Source: Cryptomeria japonica
Taxonomy: Eukaryota; Streptophyta; Pinopsida; Cupressales; Cupressaceae
Length of the DNA: 64,000 nt
NCBI RefSeq assembly: GCF_030272615.1
Contig: NC_081405.1
Coordinates: 160,476,317-160,540,316, forward strand
Direction: 5' to 3'
Under the pieces are notes generated by a model. The model was not told the origin of the DNA. It saw only the letters and a program-made list of their open reading frames with translations, and ran no database searches. Shown piece by piece: positions 11,690-22,542 of this stretch. The translations under genes were made by a program, and so were the position numbers. Positions within the stretch are counted from its first letter, which is position 1; each line of letters begins with the position of its first letter.

Positions 11690-12865
11690 GGCAATCTTAA
11701 TCGAAATGACCCCTCTGGTTGTGATAATTGGAAAAGTGAACAAAAAATTTGGCGGAGGCTACACAAACATGGTTTCACAGACTACATGGAAAAATTGCAT
11801 GGTAGTAAAAATTCTGTGTCTCATGGTTTCACCAAGGGATGGAGCAATAACAAAGTCACTCTGTTTGGGTAGACTTGGAAGCTGGATGAAGATTTGGTGG
11901 CAGAGGTTACAGGTTTACAGAAGGAAGGTACCAAATTTTATAGAGACCAAAAGTTCTCGGCAGAAGCCTTCAAGAACTTCCCTAAAAGTGATGAAGAGAG
12001 GGTTCGGCTCGCCAAGAAGGACAATGTATCTTACTATCTCCCTCATCAGGTAAAATCCTTCTAGCAGAAGATGTTAAGGGTTTTAATGGAATACTTAACA
12101 GTTGATGGTAGGTTTACGAAGGTTTATAATTATCATTTATCTAATCTAAACCATTTCTGCCATGGTTTTAAGATCCCTCTACCTTTTTATTTAGCTTCTT
12201 CCCTGAATGAAAGCTTGACCGACCATGCCAAAAAATCGAAAGCCTATCCCATAGCTTACCAAGGTCTCATTCTGCTTATTTATGAGCATTTAAGGAATAA
12301 AGCTAGGGTTAATAGGGAAGATCCTTTGGTGGAAAATGCCCACATTTCAAATGGTCATGATGATTATGAGTCTGACGAAGATTCGTCTAACATTCCACTT
12401 CATAAGAAAGGGAGGGTTGGTTATGGAGATAAAGAAGACATGGATGTGAATGCAGGTTCAGAGTAGAAACAGGGGAAGGCGATTGATGATGAAGCAGAGA
12501 GTGAGAAAAAAGAGTATGTTGAAGAGCCAGATTCAAACCCTATTGTCTCAGATAGCAGGAACGAAGCCCAACATACTATGGAGGAAGTTAGCCCTAGGTC
12601 TGTGAGTTCTTCTCAGGGTATGGAAACATCGGATTCCATTTTGAACGCTGCTAGAAACAACACTCTGGAATTTTTCAATTTCCAGAAATGGGTAATTGAA
12701 AATATCTCCAATATTCAGAATAAACAGAAAGATTTGGATTATAAGATTCAAAATTTGATTAAGGATACCAATATAGGTAAAGAGGATGCGAAGGTGGACA
12801 CTAGTGAGGCAGATGACGAAATAGAAATGCAGGATTGGTTAGAAAAAGAAATGATTAAGACTTGA
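11690..12865 (+). pseudogene. LINE L extra downstream ORF, function unknown
   Basis: One plus-strand frame stays readable for about 390 codons with only three internal stops (near 11869, 12061 and 12464). The first part is globular (HGFTDYMEKLHG, NVSYYLPHQV, YLTVDGRFTKVYNYH, PFYLASSLNESL, LILLIYEHLRNKA). The second part is acidic and low in complexity (DDYESDEDSSN) and then helical and charged. It follows RNase H and precedes the LINE tail, a place where plant L1 elements normally have only untranslated sequence. I do not recognise the family. It could be a 3' transduced gene, an unusual third LINE ORF, or part of another element. Confidence 0.6.
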
Positions 12866-13047
12866 AGCATCTTGAAGATGTGATTAGAACCATCAAAGAT
12901 AAGGGAGAGGTTGATAATGAAATTATTATCAACCGGATTACTAAAACCAAGAAGGCCTTGAAGAAGTTTATGAAACATAGCCTTGAGGTTTTGAAGGTCT
13001 CGTCTCAAAATATGAATGACCTAGTTGATTGTCTAGAGAAGAACTAG
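12862..13047 (+). pseudogene. Continuation of the LINE L extra ORF (helical tail)
   Basis: A short plus-strand frame, one base out of phase with the preceding one, encodes about 60 charged helical residues (ITKTKKALKKFMKHSLEVL). It probably continues the coiled-coil-like end of the unknown ORF after a frameshift near 12860. No motif recognised. Confidence 0.45.
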
Positions 13048-13476
13048 AAGAACAAAGAGATGGTGATCATTGACGATGTGCCAACCACTAGCTCTGCTCC
13101 TCAACCTTCCAGACGAAGAATAAGGTAGACTACCAGTGATCTGGAGATGAAGACTAAAGATACCCATCAGAAGCAAGTTAACATTTATCATGAGAGAAGC
13201 TTCTAAGGCTATGATGATGCTGGTCAAGGACGCAAAAGAGTCTATAAAGTTTTTATCTGAAATGTAATATTAGTCTTTGGATGTCAGTCTCTCGCTGGCT
13301 TTTTGCTGTCCTTTTCCTTAGCTGTTGTTTTCTCTGGTGGTCTTTTGCAACTTTCCTTTCTATGTACTATTCTCTCTAGTTTCTTTCATGCTTTTCTTCT
13401 TACTTTCATGCTTTTCTTATTATTATGTAAGTGGGTTTCAGGTCCCTTAAAACTTGTTTTTCCTTAATTAAAAATA
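13048..13476 (+). other. LINE L 3' untranslated tail
   Basis: Pyrimidine-rich sequence with a repeated ctttcatgcttttctt block (13384-13418), ending ccttaattaaaaata at the junction with element A. The A-rich end is consistent with a LINE 3' terminus, although there is no long poly(A). Confidence 0.65.
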
Positions 13477-14836
13477 TCCATCTGGTATACCTTGAACTTC
13501 TTATGAGCTGCAAATGCAAGCAATGTTTTGACACCTTCCATTCTTGTTACTGGTGCAAATGTTTCTCCATAATCCTCTCCTTCTTCTTGCACATAACCTT
13601 TGCATACTAATCTTTCCTTGTTGTGAACTACAACATCATCTTCATTTAACTTGTTTCTAAACACCCATTTAGTACCTATAACATTCTTGTTTACCGGTCG
13701 GGGTTCCAGGGTCCAAGTGTTGTTCTTCTCAATTTGATCCAACTCCTCCTCCATAGCTTTCACCCAATGATCATCACCAAATGCCTCCTTAGCACTTCTA
13801 GGTTCAAAAGTGGAGATCATGCAAGAGTTCTCTCTTATTCTCCTTCTAGTTAGTACACCGACATCCTTATCTCCAATTATCTGTTCAGGACTATGATTCA
13901 GTCTCACATACCTAGGAATAACATGATAATTCTCTTCAGGTTCAACTTATTCATTATCATCTTCTTCTGAATTTATTTGTTCCAGTTGAACAAGTACATC
14001 AGGATTTGCTTTACTGGTTTCTGATTTAACAGTTTCTGGTTCCAAAAGAAAAATGCAAGGATCTTCATCCTTCTTCTCAGAACTGGTTCCTTCTGAAACT
14101 TCAGGACATTCATCTATACGAACATCATCCCCCTCAACAATTTTTTGTGTCTGGTTGTTGAAGCATTTATAAGCCTTACTCTTGGTGGAATAGCCAAGAA
14201 ATATGCCTTCATCACTCTTAGCTTCAAACTTGCTTATGTAATCACCTCTTTTAATAAAACATTTGCTTCCAAATATCTTAAATTAACTAACATCAGGTGA
14301 TCTCCCATACCAATATTCATATGGGGTCTTGTCCTTACCTCTTTTCACCAGAACTCGGTTCATTGTGTAAATAGTTGTACTTACAACTTCTTTCCAGAAT
14401 GTTTTTACTACACCTCCTTGAATCAACATAGTCCTAGCAGCTTCAACCACTAACCGATTGTTTCTCTCTGCTATACCATTCTGCTGTGGTGTTCTTGGAA
14501 CAGAAAGTTGCCACTTGATACCATTATCATCACAATACTTAGTGAACTCCACAGAATTGAATTCATCGCCTTGATTTGTTCTTAGACACTTTATCTTTTT
14601 TCCACTCTCTTTCTCAGCTAAAGCTCTGAATGCCTTGAATTTACCAAAAGCTTCATTCTTATCCTTCAAGAATGTGATCCACATCATCCTTGAACAATCA
14701 TTAGTGAAGATCATGAAGTATTTGTCACCTTGAATGCTTCTTGTTCTTATTGGTCCACATAGATCTGTATGAACCAAAACTAGCAAGTGCTCTGCTAAGA
14801 AGGACTTGCTCTTGAAAGTTGAAGAATTCATCTTTT
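13477..14836 (-). pseudogene. Element A integrase and N-terminal reverse transcriptase
   Basis: Minus-strand coding from the B insertion border to the L insertion border. The integrase core shows HTDLCGP, FTNDCSR and PQQNGIAERNN, but the second catalytic site reads LRTNQGDEF where the family has SD, so an Asp is lost. The linker and RT start follow ([37 protein letters not shown]). Stops at 14280-14282 and near 13948 break it. It would join element DNA to the chromosome and start the polymerase; both are dead here. Confidence 0.88.
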
Positions 14837-16368
14837 TGATGGTTCTGATACTTAATGTAAGTATAGATGCCAAGCTAATAAGATGAGAGTGGGGGGGGGG
14901 GGGGGGGGTGAATCATACAAACTTAATCTTCCATAAAAACATCAGATTCAACCTTGGTAACATATAATTCAGTAATATAACCAAAACTGCTAAACATGCA
15001 AACTCAAAAGCATATAAACATCATAGCACTCATAACACTAGATTTAACGTGGAAACCCAAATAGGGAAAAACCACTGTGGGATTTCAGACCCCCTAAGAA
15101 ATATACTCTTCTAGAGTATGCTCAGTTAAAAGAAAATCCTATTAAAGATTACAAACACATTGCTAGATGTGACCCGGTTAAGGGATTTCCCTCAGACCTG
15201 TTAGGATCTTCACCTTGTTAGAAGTGACCTTGTTAAAGGATTTCGAACACTCAATCAGAATGTCACCTTGCTAGAGGGTTTTACAAATAAGACTGTTAAG
15301 TCCACTCGGTTAAGAGATTTTCTATCACTTCACAAAATAACAGTAATAAAAAACTATCTGCAACTTCACATCTAAAATGCTAAAGCAGATTCTTATTTGC
15401 TCAATACAATATAGGACTCATCTTGTCCATCTGCTGGGCTTTATACTCTGTTATACAAAACAGGTCTTCAAGCTTCAGTGCTTGGTAATCACTAAGTAGC
15501 ATCCCTGTGCATACACTTGCCCGCATACATTGTTGAACAACAGTTCCTTATTTATAAACAATTCGCCAACCGCTTAATCTCCTTGATCACATTTCCCATG
15601 ATCAATCATAGCCATCAGATCTTCAAACTTTGACTAGGTTCAATGTATCCTTCAATCTGAAAATGTTTTACCTTGCCTTGGAACTTGCATACATTTCTTG
15701 GAACTTGTGCTAGGGTATTGCGGTTCAATCTGAGCTGTAGATCTTCCTGTCAATTTTCCTTTGCCATATATTCTTTAACAAACTTCATTCACGACATACC
15801 AATCATTTAATCATAGCCAACTCATCAGCTTCCTTCATTAAATAATGCTTTTATTCATTCAATGCATTCTGTTATTACTTGGTTGCAACTTGGTAAATAC
15901 TAAACTTCACTCGATAGACATTTCGCCTTCATTAACCAATAGTGATAACCTTAGGGTTTATTGACTAGGTTTCTTAGGGTTTACCGACTAGGTTCCTTGC
16001 TCGGTAACATAGTATAGTATTAACCTTACAATCAATAACATATGTATGATATCAAAACAATCTAAACATCATGATCTTATCATTATCTAACTCGGTACTA
16101 GTTGCCCATTGAATAACTTATTCCTTCTCCTTATTCATCATATTCTTCTTATGTCTTTTACCGACATCTTTATACTCATCAAATCATACTTCTCAAGATA
16201 TGGCAACATCATACTGAATTAGAAAATCAATTTCTTGACATCAATGACAAAATAATAATATTAAGACAGTAATCATCCTTAATCAGTTGTATCCATAATC
16301 ATCAACAACCTTCTCAATATCCTTATTGAAATGCCAACAATCTCTACTTGTCTGTTATAATGCCAACA
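14837..16368 (-). repeat. Element B 3' LTR
   Basis: 1,532 bp, from TGATGG to CCAACA, matching 21018-22542 over its whole length with scattered changes. It carries an uninterrupted G run at about 14891-14908, a stem-loop at 15049-15075, and repeated gttaagggattt-like units. Confidence 0.92.
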
Positions 16369-16775
16369 ATCTCCCCCTTTGGCATTGATGGCAAAACCAA
16401 TTGATTTAACCTAATTGATTCAGATTCAAATTGCTATGAAATTCTGAAATGTTGAAATGCTCTCCCCCTGTCATCAGAATTCTCCCCCATACATTAGTCT
16501 TCTCCTCTTCTTCAGTCTTGCTTTTCTTCAGTCTTCTCCCCCTTTGACAACAATGCCAAAAAATAAAGAACTAAAATATAATTTCTTCCTGTATGAAGTG
16601 AATTCCTGTTGTTATGTATCAACTTAGTCTTGGTCAGAGCATTTTGTCTTCAATTCCTGTTCCCTGTATTTGTTTCCTGCACTCCTTTAGAAAACATCCT
16701 AAAGTGTGTAAATCGACATCAACTCCTAAAAGATATTTTGTAGAGTCATCGAATTGATGCCTTCACCGAACTCGG
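16369..16775 (-). other. Element B polypurine tracts and 3' non-coding region
   Basis: Purine tracts on the sense strand occur at 16369-16382, 16461-16469, 16480-16489 and 16535-16546. Four tracts within 180 bp next to the 3' LTR resemble the multiple polypurine tracts described for Sireviruses. Confidence 0.7.
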
Positions 16776-19700
16776 TCAGTGAGTAGAAGATAGGAATAGG
16801 ACCCCTAACTTACTTCTGAGATACTCAAAAGTGTCCCTTGGTAGTGACTTGATGAAGATATCTGCTATTTGTTCCTTTGTGCTAACATACTCCAACACCA
16901 CTTTCTTCTCTTGGGCTTCTTCTCTAAGATAATGATATTTGATAGAGATGTGCTTTGTCTTAGAGTGCATAACATGATTCTTTGAAATGTTAATGGCACT
17001 AGTATTATCATAGAATATAGTTACTGGCTCGGTGACTTATACCTTCCAAGAGTTGTTTGATCCATGCTATGTTGGTACAATTCAATGCTACAACAACGTA
17101 TTGAGCTTATGCTGTTGACTGTGAAACACATCCTTGTTTCTTGCTAAGCCAACTCACTAGTCTTTCTCCTAAAAAGAAAGCTCCTCCACTTGTTCTTTTC
17201 CTGTCATCAATGTTGCCAGCCCAATCAGCATCAATATAAACTTTTAAATCAAAGTCATTTCATTTCTGATATACTAAGCCATAATCCTCAGTGCCTTTCA
17301 AGTATCTGAAAATTGTCTTGATTGCTGCCATGTGTGTTTCCTTAGGATCTACAGAGAATCTTGCAACTATACCTACTACATGTGCTATGTCTAGTCTGTT
17401 GTGAACAACATATTGTAGCTTTCCAATCATGGATCGGTAAAGTGTCTCATCAACAGATGCAGATTCATCATTCTTTGATAATTTACAGTTGGTGGTCATA
17501 GGAGTAATTACTGGTTTTGAATCCTCCATTCCAAATTTCTTCAAGATTTCCTTTATGTACTTGGATTGAGTAATGAAAATCTCATTTTTCATTTGCAGTA
17601 TCTATAAGCCTATAAAATACTTTATCTCACTGATTAATGACATCTCAAATTCTTTGCTTATTTCATTTCCAAAGTTCTTACATAAAGAGTCATTTCCACA
17701 AAAGATAATATCATCAACAAATATGGCTGAGATTAGTATTCCATTTTCATCATTCTTCATGTACATATTGTTGTTTTCACTTGTTCTTATAAAACCAATC
17801 TTGATTAAATAAGAGTGCAATCTTTCATACCATGCTCTAGGTGCTTGTTTCAAACCATATAAAGCTTTGTTCAATTTACATACTTGATCTTCATTCTTGT
17901 TTTCAACAAATCCTTCAGGTTGTTCAATAAAAGCTTCTTCTTCTAATATACCATTCAGAAATGCAGTTTTGACATCCATTTGATAGACCTTGAATTTTTT
18001 GTAAGCAACATATGCCAACAATGTTCTTACTCCTTCAAGTCTAGCCACAGGTGCAAAAGTTTCACCATAATCAATTCCTTCTTCTTGAGCATAACCTTTG
18101 CAAACTAGTCTAGCTTTATTTCGAATGACCTCTCCTTTTTCATTCAACTTGTTTCTGAAAATCCACTTTGTATCGATTACATTTTTGTCCTTTGGTCTTG
18201 GGATTAGTGTCCATGTGCCATTCTTCTTGATTTGATCAATCTCTTCTGTCATAGCATTTATCCAATCTTCACTGTTAAATGCCTCTTTCACTATTCTCGG
18301 TTCAAATTCAGATATCAGACATGTGTTCTGTCTCAGTTTGTTCCTTGTCATCACTAGATCATCGTTATCTCCTATAATTTGACTTGATGCATGATGTCTT
18401 CTGACATACTTGGCTAATACAGGCTCGGTAGGATCTGTATGATCTTCTTCATCACTCGGTAACTAGATATTCTCTTCATTTTTTTCAACAGTTCTCTCGG
18501 TAAGACTTGTCAGTTGAACATAGACAAATTCATCATAATCTTCTAGTTCTTTGGAGTTTCCTTCATCATTTCTTTCTACAATTTCATCAATTTTCACATT
18601 TGCACTTTCTACTATTTTGTTAGATGATTTGATCAGACATTTAAATGCTTTACTTCTAGAAGAATAACCAAGAAATGTTCCTTCTTCACTTTTCTGATCA
18701 AACTTGCCATTTCTATCATCTTTGTGTACATAGCATCTACTTCCAAAGATTTTAAAATAACTTACATTAGGTTTCTTGTCATACTGGATTTCATATGGTG
18801 TCTTCAAAGTACCTTTCTTCAGTTGTACTCGATTCAGGGTGTAAACTGTTGTGCTTATTGCTTCTCTTCAAAATGTTTGTGGCACTTTCTTTTCAATCAT
18901 CAGGGTTCTGGCACAATCCACAATAGATCTATTTCTTCTCTCAGCTATTCCATTTTGTTGTGGAGTTCTTGGTGCAGAGACTTGTCTTTTAATACCATGA
19001 TCATTGCAGAATAAGTTGAACTCATCAGATGTGAACTCTCCTCCTCTATCTGATCTAAGTCATTTCAGTTGTCTTCCTGTTTCATTTTCAACTCTTGCCT
19101 TGTACCATTTAAACATTTGAAAAGCTTCTGATTTTTCTTTTAAAAACATAACTGACATCATCCTTGAGTAATCATCCACCAATAATATGAAGTATTTATC
19201 ACCATAATAACTTTTAACTTTCATAGGACCACAAAGATCGGTGTGCACAAGATCTAAAATTCCCTTAGAAGTGTAAGACTTACTTGTAAATATTTATCTT
19301 GTCATTTTACCCATCTAGCATCCTCGGCACATAGCATTCTCAGGTTTTTCAAGACTCGATAGACCTCTTACTCGGTGCTTCTTGCTTATTTTGATCAGAT
19401 TATCAAAATTTACATGACAAAACGTTTTATGCCATAACTAGGTATCATCTATCTTTGCATATAGACATTTATTCTGAGTTGAGTCAAGGTGAAATGTATT
19501 ACCTTTTGTTTGTGTCTCGGTGGCAGCTAACTTTCCATTCTTGTCATGAACTTTGACAATTCCTTTTTGAAATTCTATTTGGTAACCTGTGTTGTTTAGC
19601 TGTGCTACACTCAACAGATTGTATTTCAAACCTTTAACCCAATAAACATCATTGCACTTTGCATTGTCAAGAAGTGTTATGGATCCTTTACCTTTTACCG

Positions 19701-20952
19701 GACATGGTGCATCATTACCAAATCTTACATAGCCTCCATCATAGTCTTCTAACATAACAAACTTGTGTTTATCACCTATCATGTGATGTGAGCATCCACT
19801 ATCTATGATCCAAGAGTCATTAGTATTTATGTGAGATATTAGGTCTTTTTCTTCATACCTTTCTTCATCTAATCCATCTTTGATAGCCACATAAACTACT
19901 TCCTCTGTATCAGTTTCATCAGATTTATCATCTTTGGATTCCTCATCAGCTATTAAGCATGTCTTTCTATCTCTTCTTCTGAAGTCTCGGTGTCCTCTGT
20001 AATGATTATCTTTTTGTCTGTCATCTCGGTAATCTCTCTTTTCAGTAGAATCTTTTTCAGGATAGTTAGAAGCCATATGTCCTATCTTATCACAATTGAA
20101 ACATTTCAAAGGTAGTTTTCCTTTATACTTAACTTTGCCTCTCGGTAACCTTCTGGCTAATAGTGCTTCAAACTCTTCTTGCTTTCTGATTTCCTCATAT
20201 AGTTTGTGTACTTCCTCCATGTTCTTGTGAAATCTTTCACTTGCTCCACTGTGATCTCCTTTAAAGTACTTATACTTTCTTTCATTGTAATCATTAGATT
20301 CATCAAGATGAAAAGAACTAAATGCAGATTCAATTTTATTTACCAATGACCCACTGTTATCAAAGTTACTTAACTCAAATGCATGTAGCTTACCAATAGT
20401 AGCATCTAAAGATATTGGCATATTTGGTACAAACCTCAATTCATTGATTGCAGAGACTCGGATTGCATAAGCTGGTAGAAGGGTTCTTAACAACTTACTT
20501 GTTATGTCCTTTTCTTCAATGGTTCCACCTGCTGCTTTGATTTGATTGACAATCTCCTTTTGTCTTGTACTTTACTGGGTTATGTTCTCACCTTCATTCA
20601 TCCTCATAGATTCAAGTTGCCCTCTTAGACTATCCAATTTTTCTCTTTGAACATGTTCATCTCCTCCATACACTGATATGAGCTTGTCCCACATAGCCTT
20701 TGCATCATTGCAGCCTTCTAGATCATTAAACTCTGAATCAGTCAATGCAGATGCTATTTCAATCATTGCTTGGATATGTTCTTGCTTTGCCTTTATTTCT
20801 TCCATTGTCAATGGATAGGTGCTCGGTGTGATGAAATCATTCTCCAGATAATATACAACATATTCTCCAACTCCTGATAGGTGCAGCTTCATCCTTTTTT
20901 GCCATGTAGAGAAACTTGACTTGTTCAGCTTCGGTGCATCCCTCTTATACAT
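16776..20952 (-). pseudogene. Element B gag-pol polyprotein
   Basis: A single minus-strand frame runs from the ATG at 20952 to about 17260. It encodes Gag (WQKRMKLHL, then a knuckle CFNCDKIGHMASNY whose last Cys is Tyr), protease (WIIDSGCSHHM), a pre-integrase zinc finger (LWHKTFCHVNF), integrase (HTDLCGP, VDDYSRMM, LRSDRGGEF, PQQNGIAERRN), and reverse transcriptase ([21 protein letters not shown]). RNase H continues in another frame and ends SKLGVLFLSSTH at 16776. Stops interrupt at about 20572, 19438, 19060, 18463, 17602 and 17260. Most catalytic residues survive, so the copy died fairly recently compared with A. It starts 52 bases from the primer-binding site. Confidence 0.92.
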
Positions 20953-21003
20953 CTTTGGATTTTTGCCTCAAGTACCATTAAACTTTTTCTTCCGGAGTCC
21001 AAA

Positions 21004-21015
21004 GCTCTAATACCA
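21004..21015 (-). other. Element B primer-binding site
   Basis: The sense strand reads TGGTATTAGAGC, two bases from the LTR end. It matches the usual initiator tRNA-Met site TGGTATCAGAGC except one C to T change. Confidence 0.85.
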
Positions 21016-21017
21016 AT

Positions 21018-22542
21018 TGATGGTTTTGATACTTAATGTAAGTAGAAATGCCAAGCTAATAAGATGAGAGGGGGCGGGGGGGTGAATCATACAAACTTAA
21101 TCTTCCATAAAAACATCAGATTCAACCTCGGTAACATATACTTCAGTAATATAACCAAAACTGCTAAACATGCAAACTCAAAAGCATATAAACATCATAG
21201 CACTCATAACACCAGATTTAACGTGGAAACCCAAATAGGGAAAAACCACTGTGGGATTTCAGACCCGCTAAGAAATATACTCTTCTAGAGTATGCTCAGT
21301 TAAAAGCAAATCCTGTTAAAGATTACAAACACATTGCTAGATGTGACCCGGTTAAGGGATTTCCCTCAGATCTATTAGGATCTTCACCTTGTTAGAAGTG
21401 ACCTTGTTAAAGGGTTTCAAACACTCAATCAGAATGTCACCTTGCTAGAGGGTTTTACAAATAAGACTGTTAGGTCCACTCAATTAAGAGATTTTCTGTC
21501 ACTTCACAAAATAACAGTAATAAAAATCTATCTGCAACTTCACATCTAAAATGCTAAAGCAGATTCTTATTTGCTTAATACAATATAGGACTCATCTTGT
21601 CCATCTACTGGGCTTTATACTCTGTTATACAAAACATATCTTCAAGCTTTAGTGCTCGGTAATCACTATGTAGCATCCCTGTGCATACACTTGCCCACAT
21701 ACATAGTTTAATAACAGTTCCTTATTTATAAACAAATCGCCAACCACTTAATCTCCTTGATCACATTTCCCATGATCAATCATAGCCATCAGATCTTCAA
21801 ACTTTGACCAGGTTCAATGTATCCTTCGATCTGAAAATGTTTTACCCCGCCTTGAAACTTGCATACATTTCTTGGAACTTGTGCTAGGGTATTGCGGTTC
21901 AATCTGAGCTGTAGATCTTCTTGCCAATTTTCCTTTGCCATAGATTCTTTAACAAACTTCATTTACGACATACCAATCATTTAATCATAGCCAACTCATC
22001 AGCTTCCTTCATTAAATAATGCTTTTATTCATTCAAAGCATTATGTTATTACTCAGTTGCAACTCGGTAAATACTAAACTTCACTCGGTAGACATTTTGC
22101 CTTCATTAACTGATAGCGATAACCTTAGGGTTTACCGACTAGGTTCCTTAGGGTTTACCAACTAGGTTCTTTGCTCGGTAACATAGTATAGTATTAACCT
22201 TACAATCAATAACATATGTATGATATCAAAACAATCTAAACATCATGATCTCATCATTTTCTAACTCAGTAATAGTTGCCCATTGAATAACTTATTCCTT
22301 CCCCTTATTCATCATATTCTTTTTGTGTCTTTTAGAGACATCTTTATACTCATCAAATCATACTTCTCAAGATATGGCAACATCATACTGAATTAGAAAA
22401 TCAATTTCTTGATATCAATGACAAAATAATAATATTAAGACAGTAATCATCCTTAATCAGTTGTATCCATAATCATCAACAACCTTCTCAATATTCTTAT
22501 TGAAATGCCAACAATCTCTACTTGTATGTTATAATCCCAACA
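21018..22542 (-). repeat. Element B 5' LTR
   Basis: 1,525 bp, TGATGG to CCAACA. It holds the same G run, stem-loop (21223-21249) and repeated units as the 3' copy. This LTR would hold the promoter for the gag-pol transcript. Confidence 0.92.

Larger units (their letters stand above)
9427..13476 (+). mobile_element. 5'-truncated L1-type LINE L inside element A
   Basis: Plus-strand non-LTR element inserted in opposite orientation to A. It begins abruptly inside the reverse transcriptase and keeps the thumb region, a zinc-binding domain, RNase H and a further unassigned coding region. It ends in a pyrimidine-rich untranslated stretch with ttaattaaaaata. 5' truncation is typical of LINE integration. 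No target duplication is seen; compared with element B, about 16 bases of A are missing at the insertion point. Confidence 0.85.
14837..22542 (-). mobile_element. Ty1/copia LTR retrotransposon B, nested in A
   Basis: A nearly complete copia element in the same orientation as its host A: LTRs 14837-16368 and 21018-22542, primer-binding site, one long gag-pol frame with stops, and polypurine tracts. Flanking ctttt (14832-14836) and ctttc (22543-22547) look like a target duplication with one change. Ignoring B and one copy, the host frame continues correctly from the pre-integrase zinc finger (LGK) into the integrase (MNSST). A third related LTR is at 62031-63577. Confidence 0.92.

Noticed and set aside
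14891-14908. Long G run as a telomere-like or sequencing-gap feature
   Set aside because: The same run occurs at the equivalent place in several LTRs, so it is part of the elements; exact length may still be unreliable.
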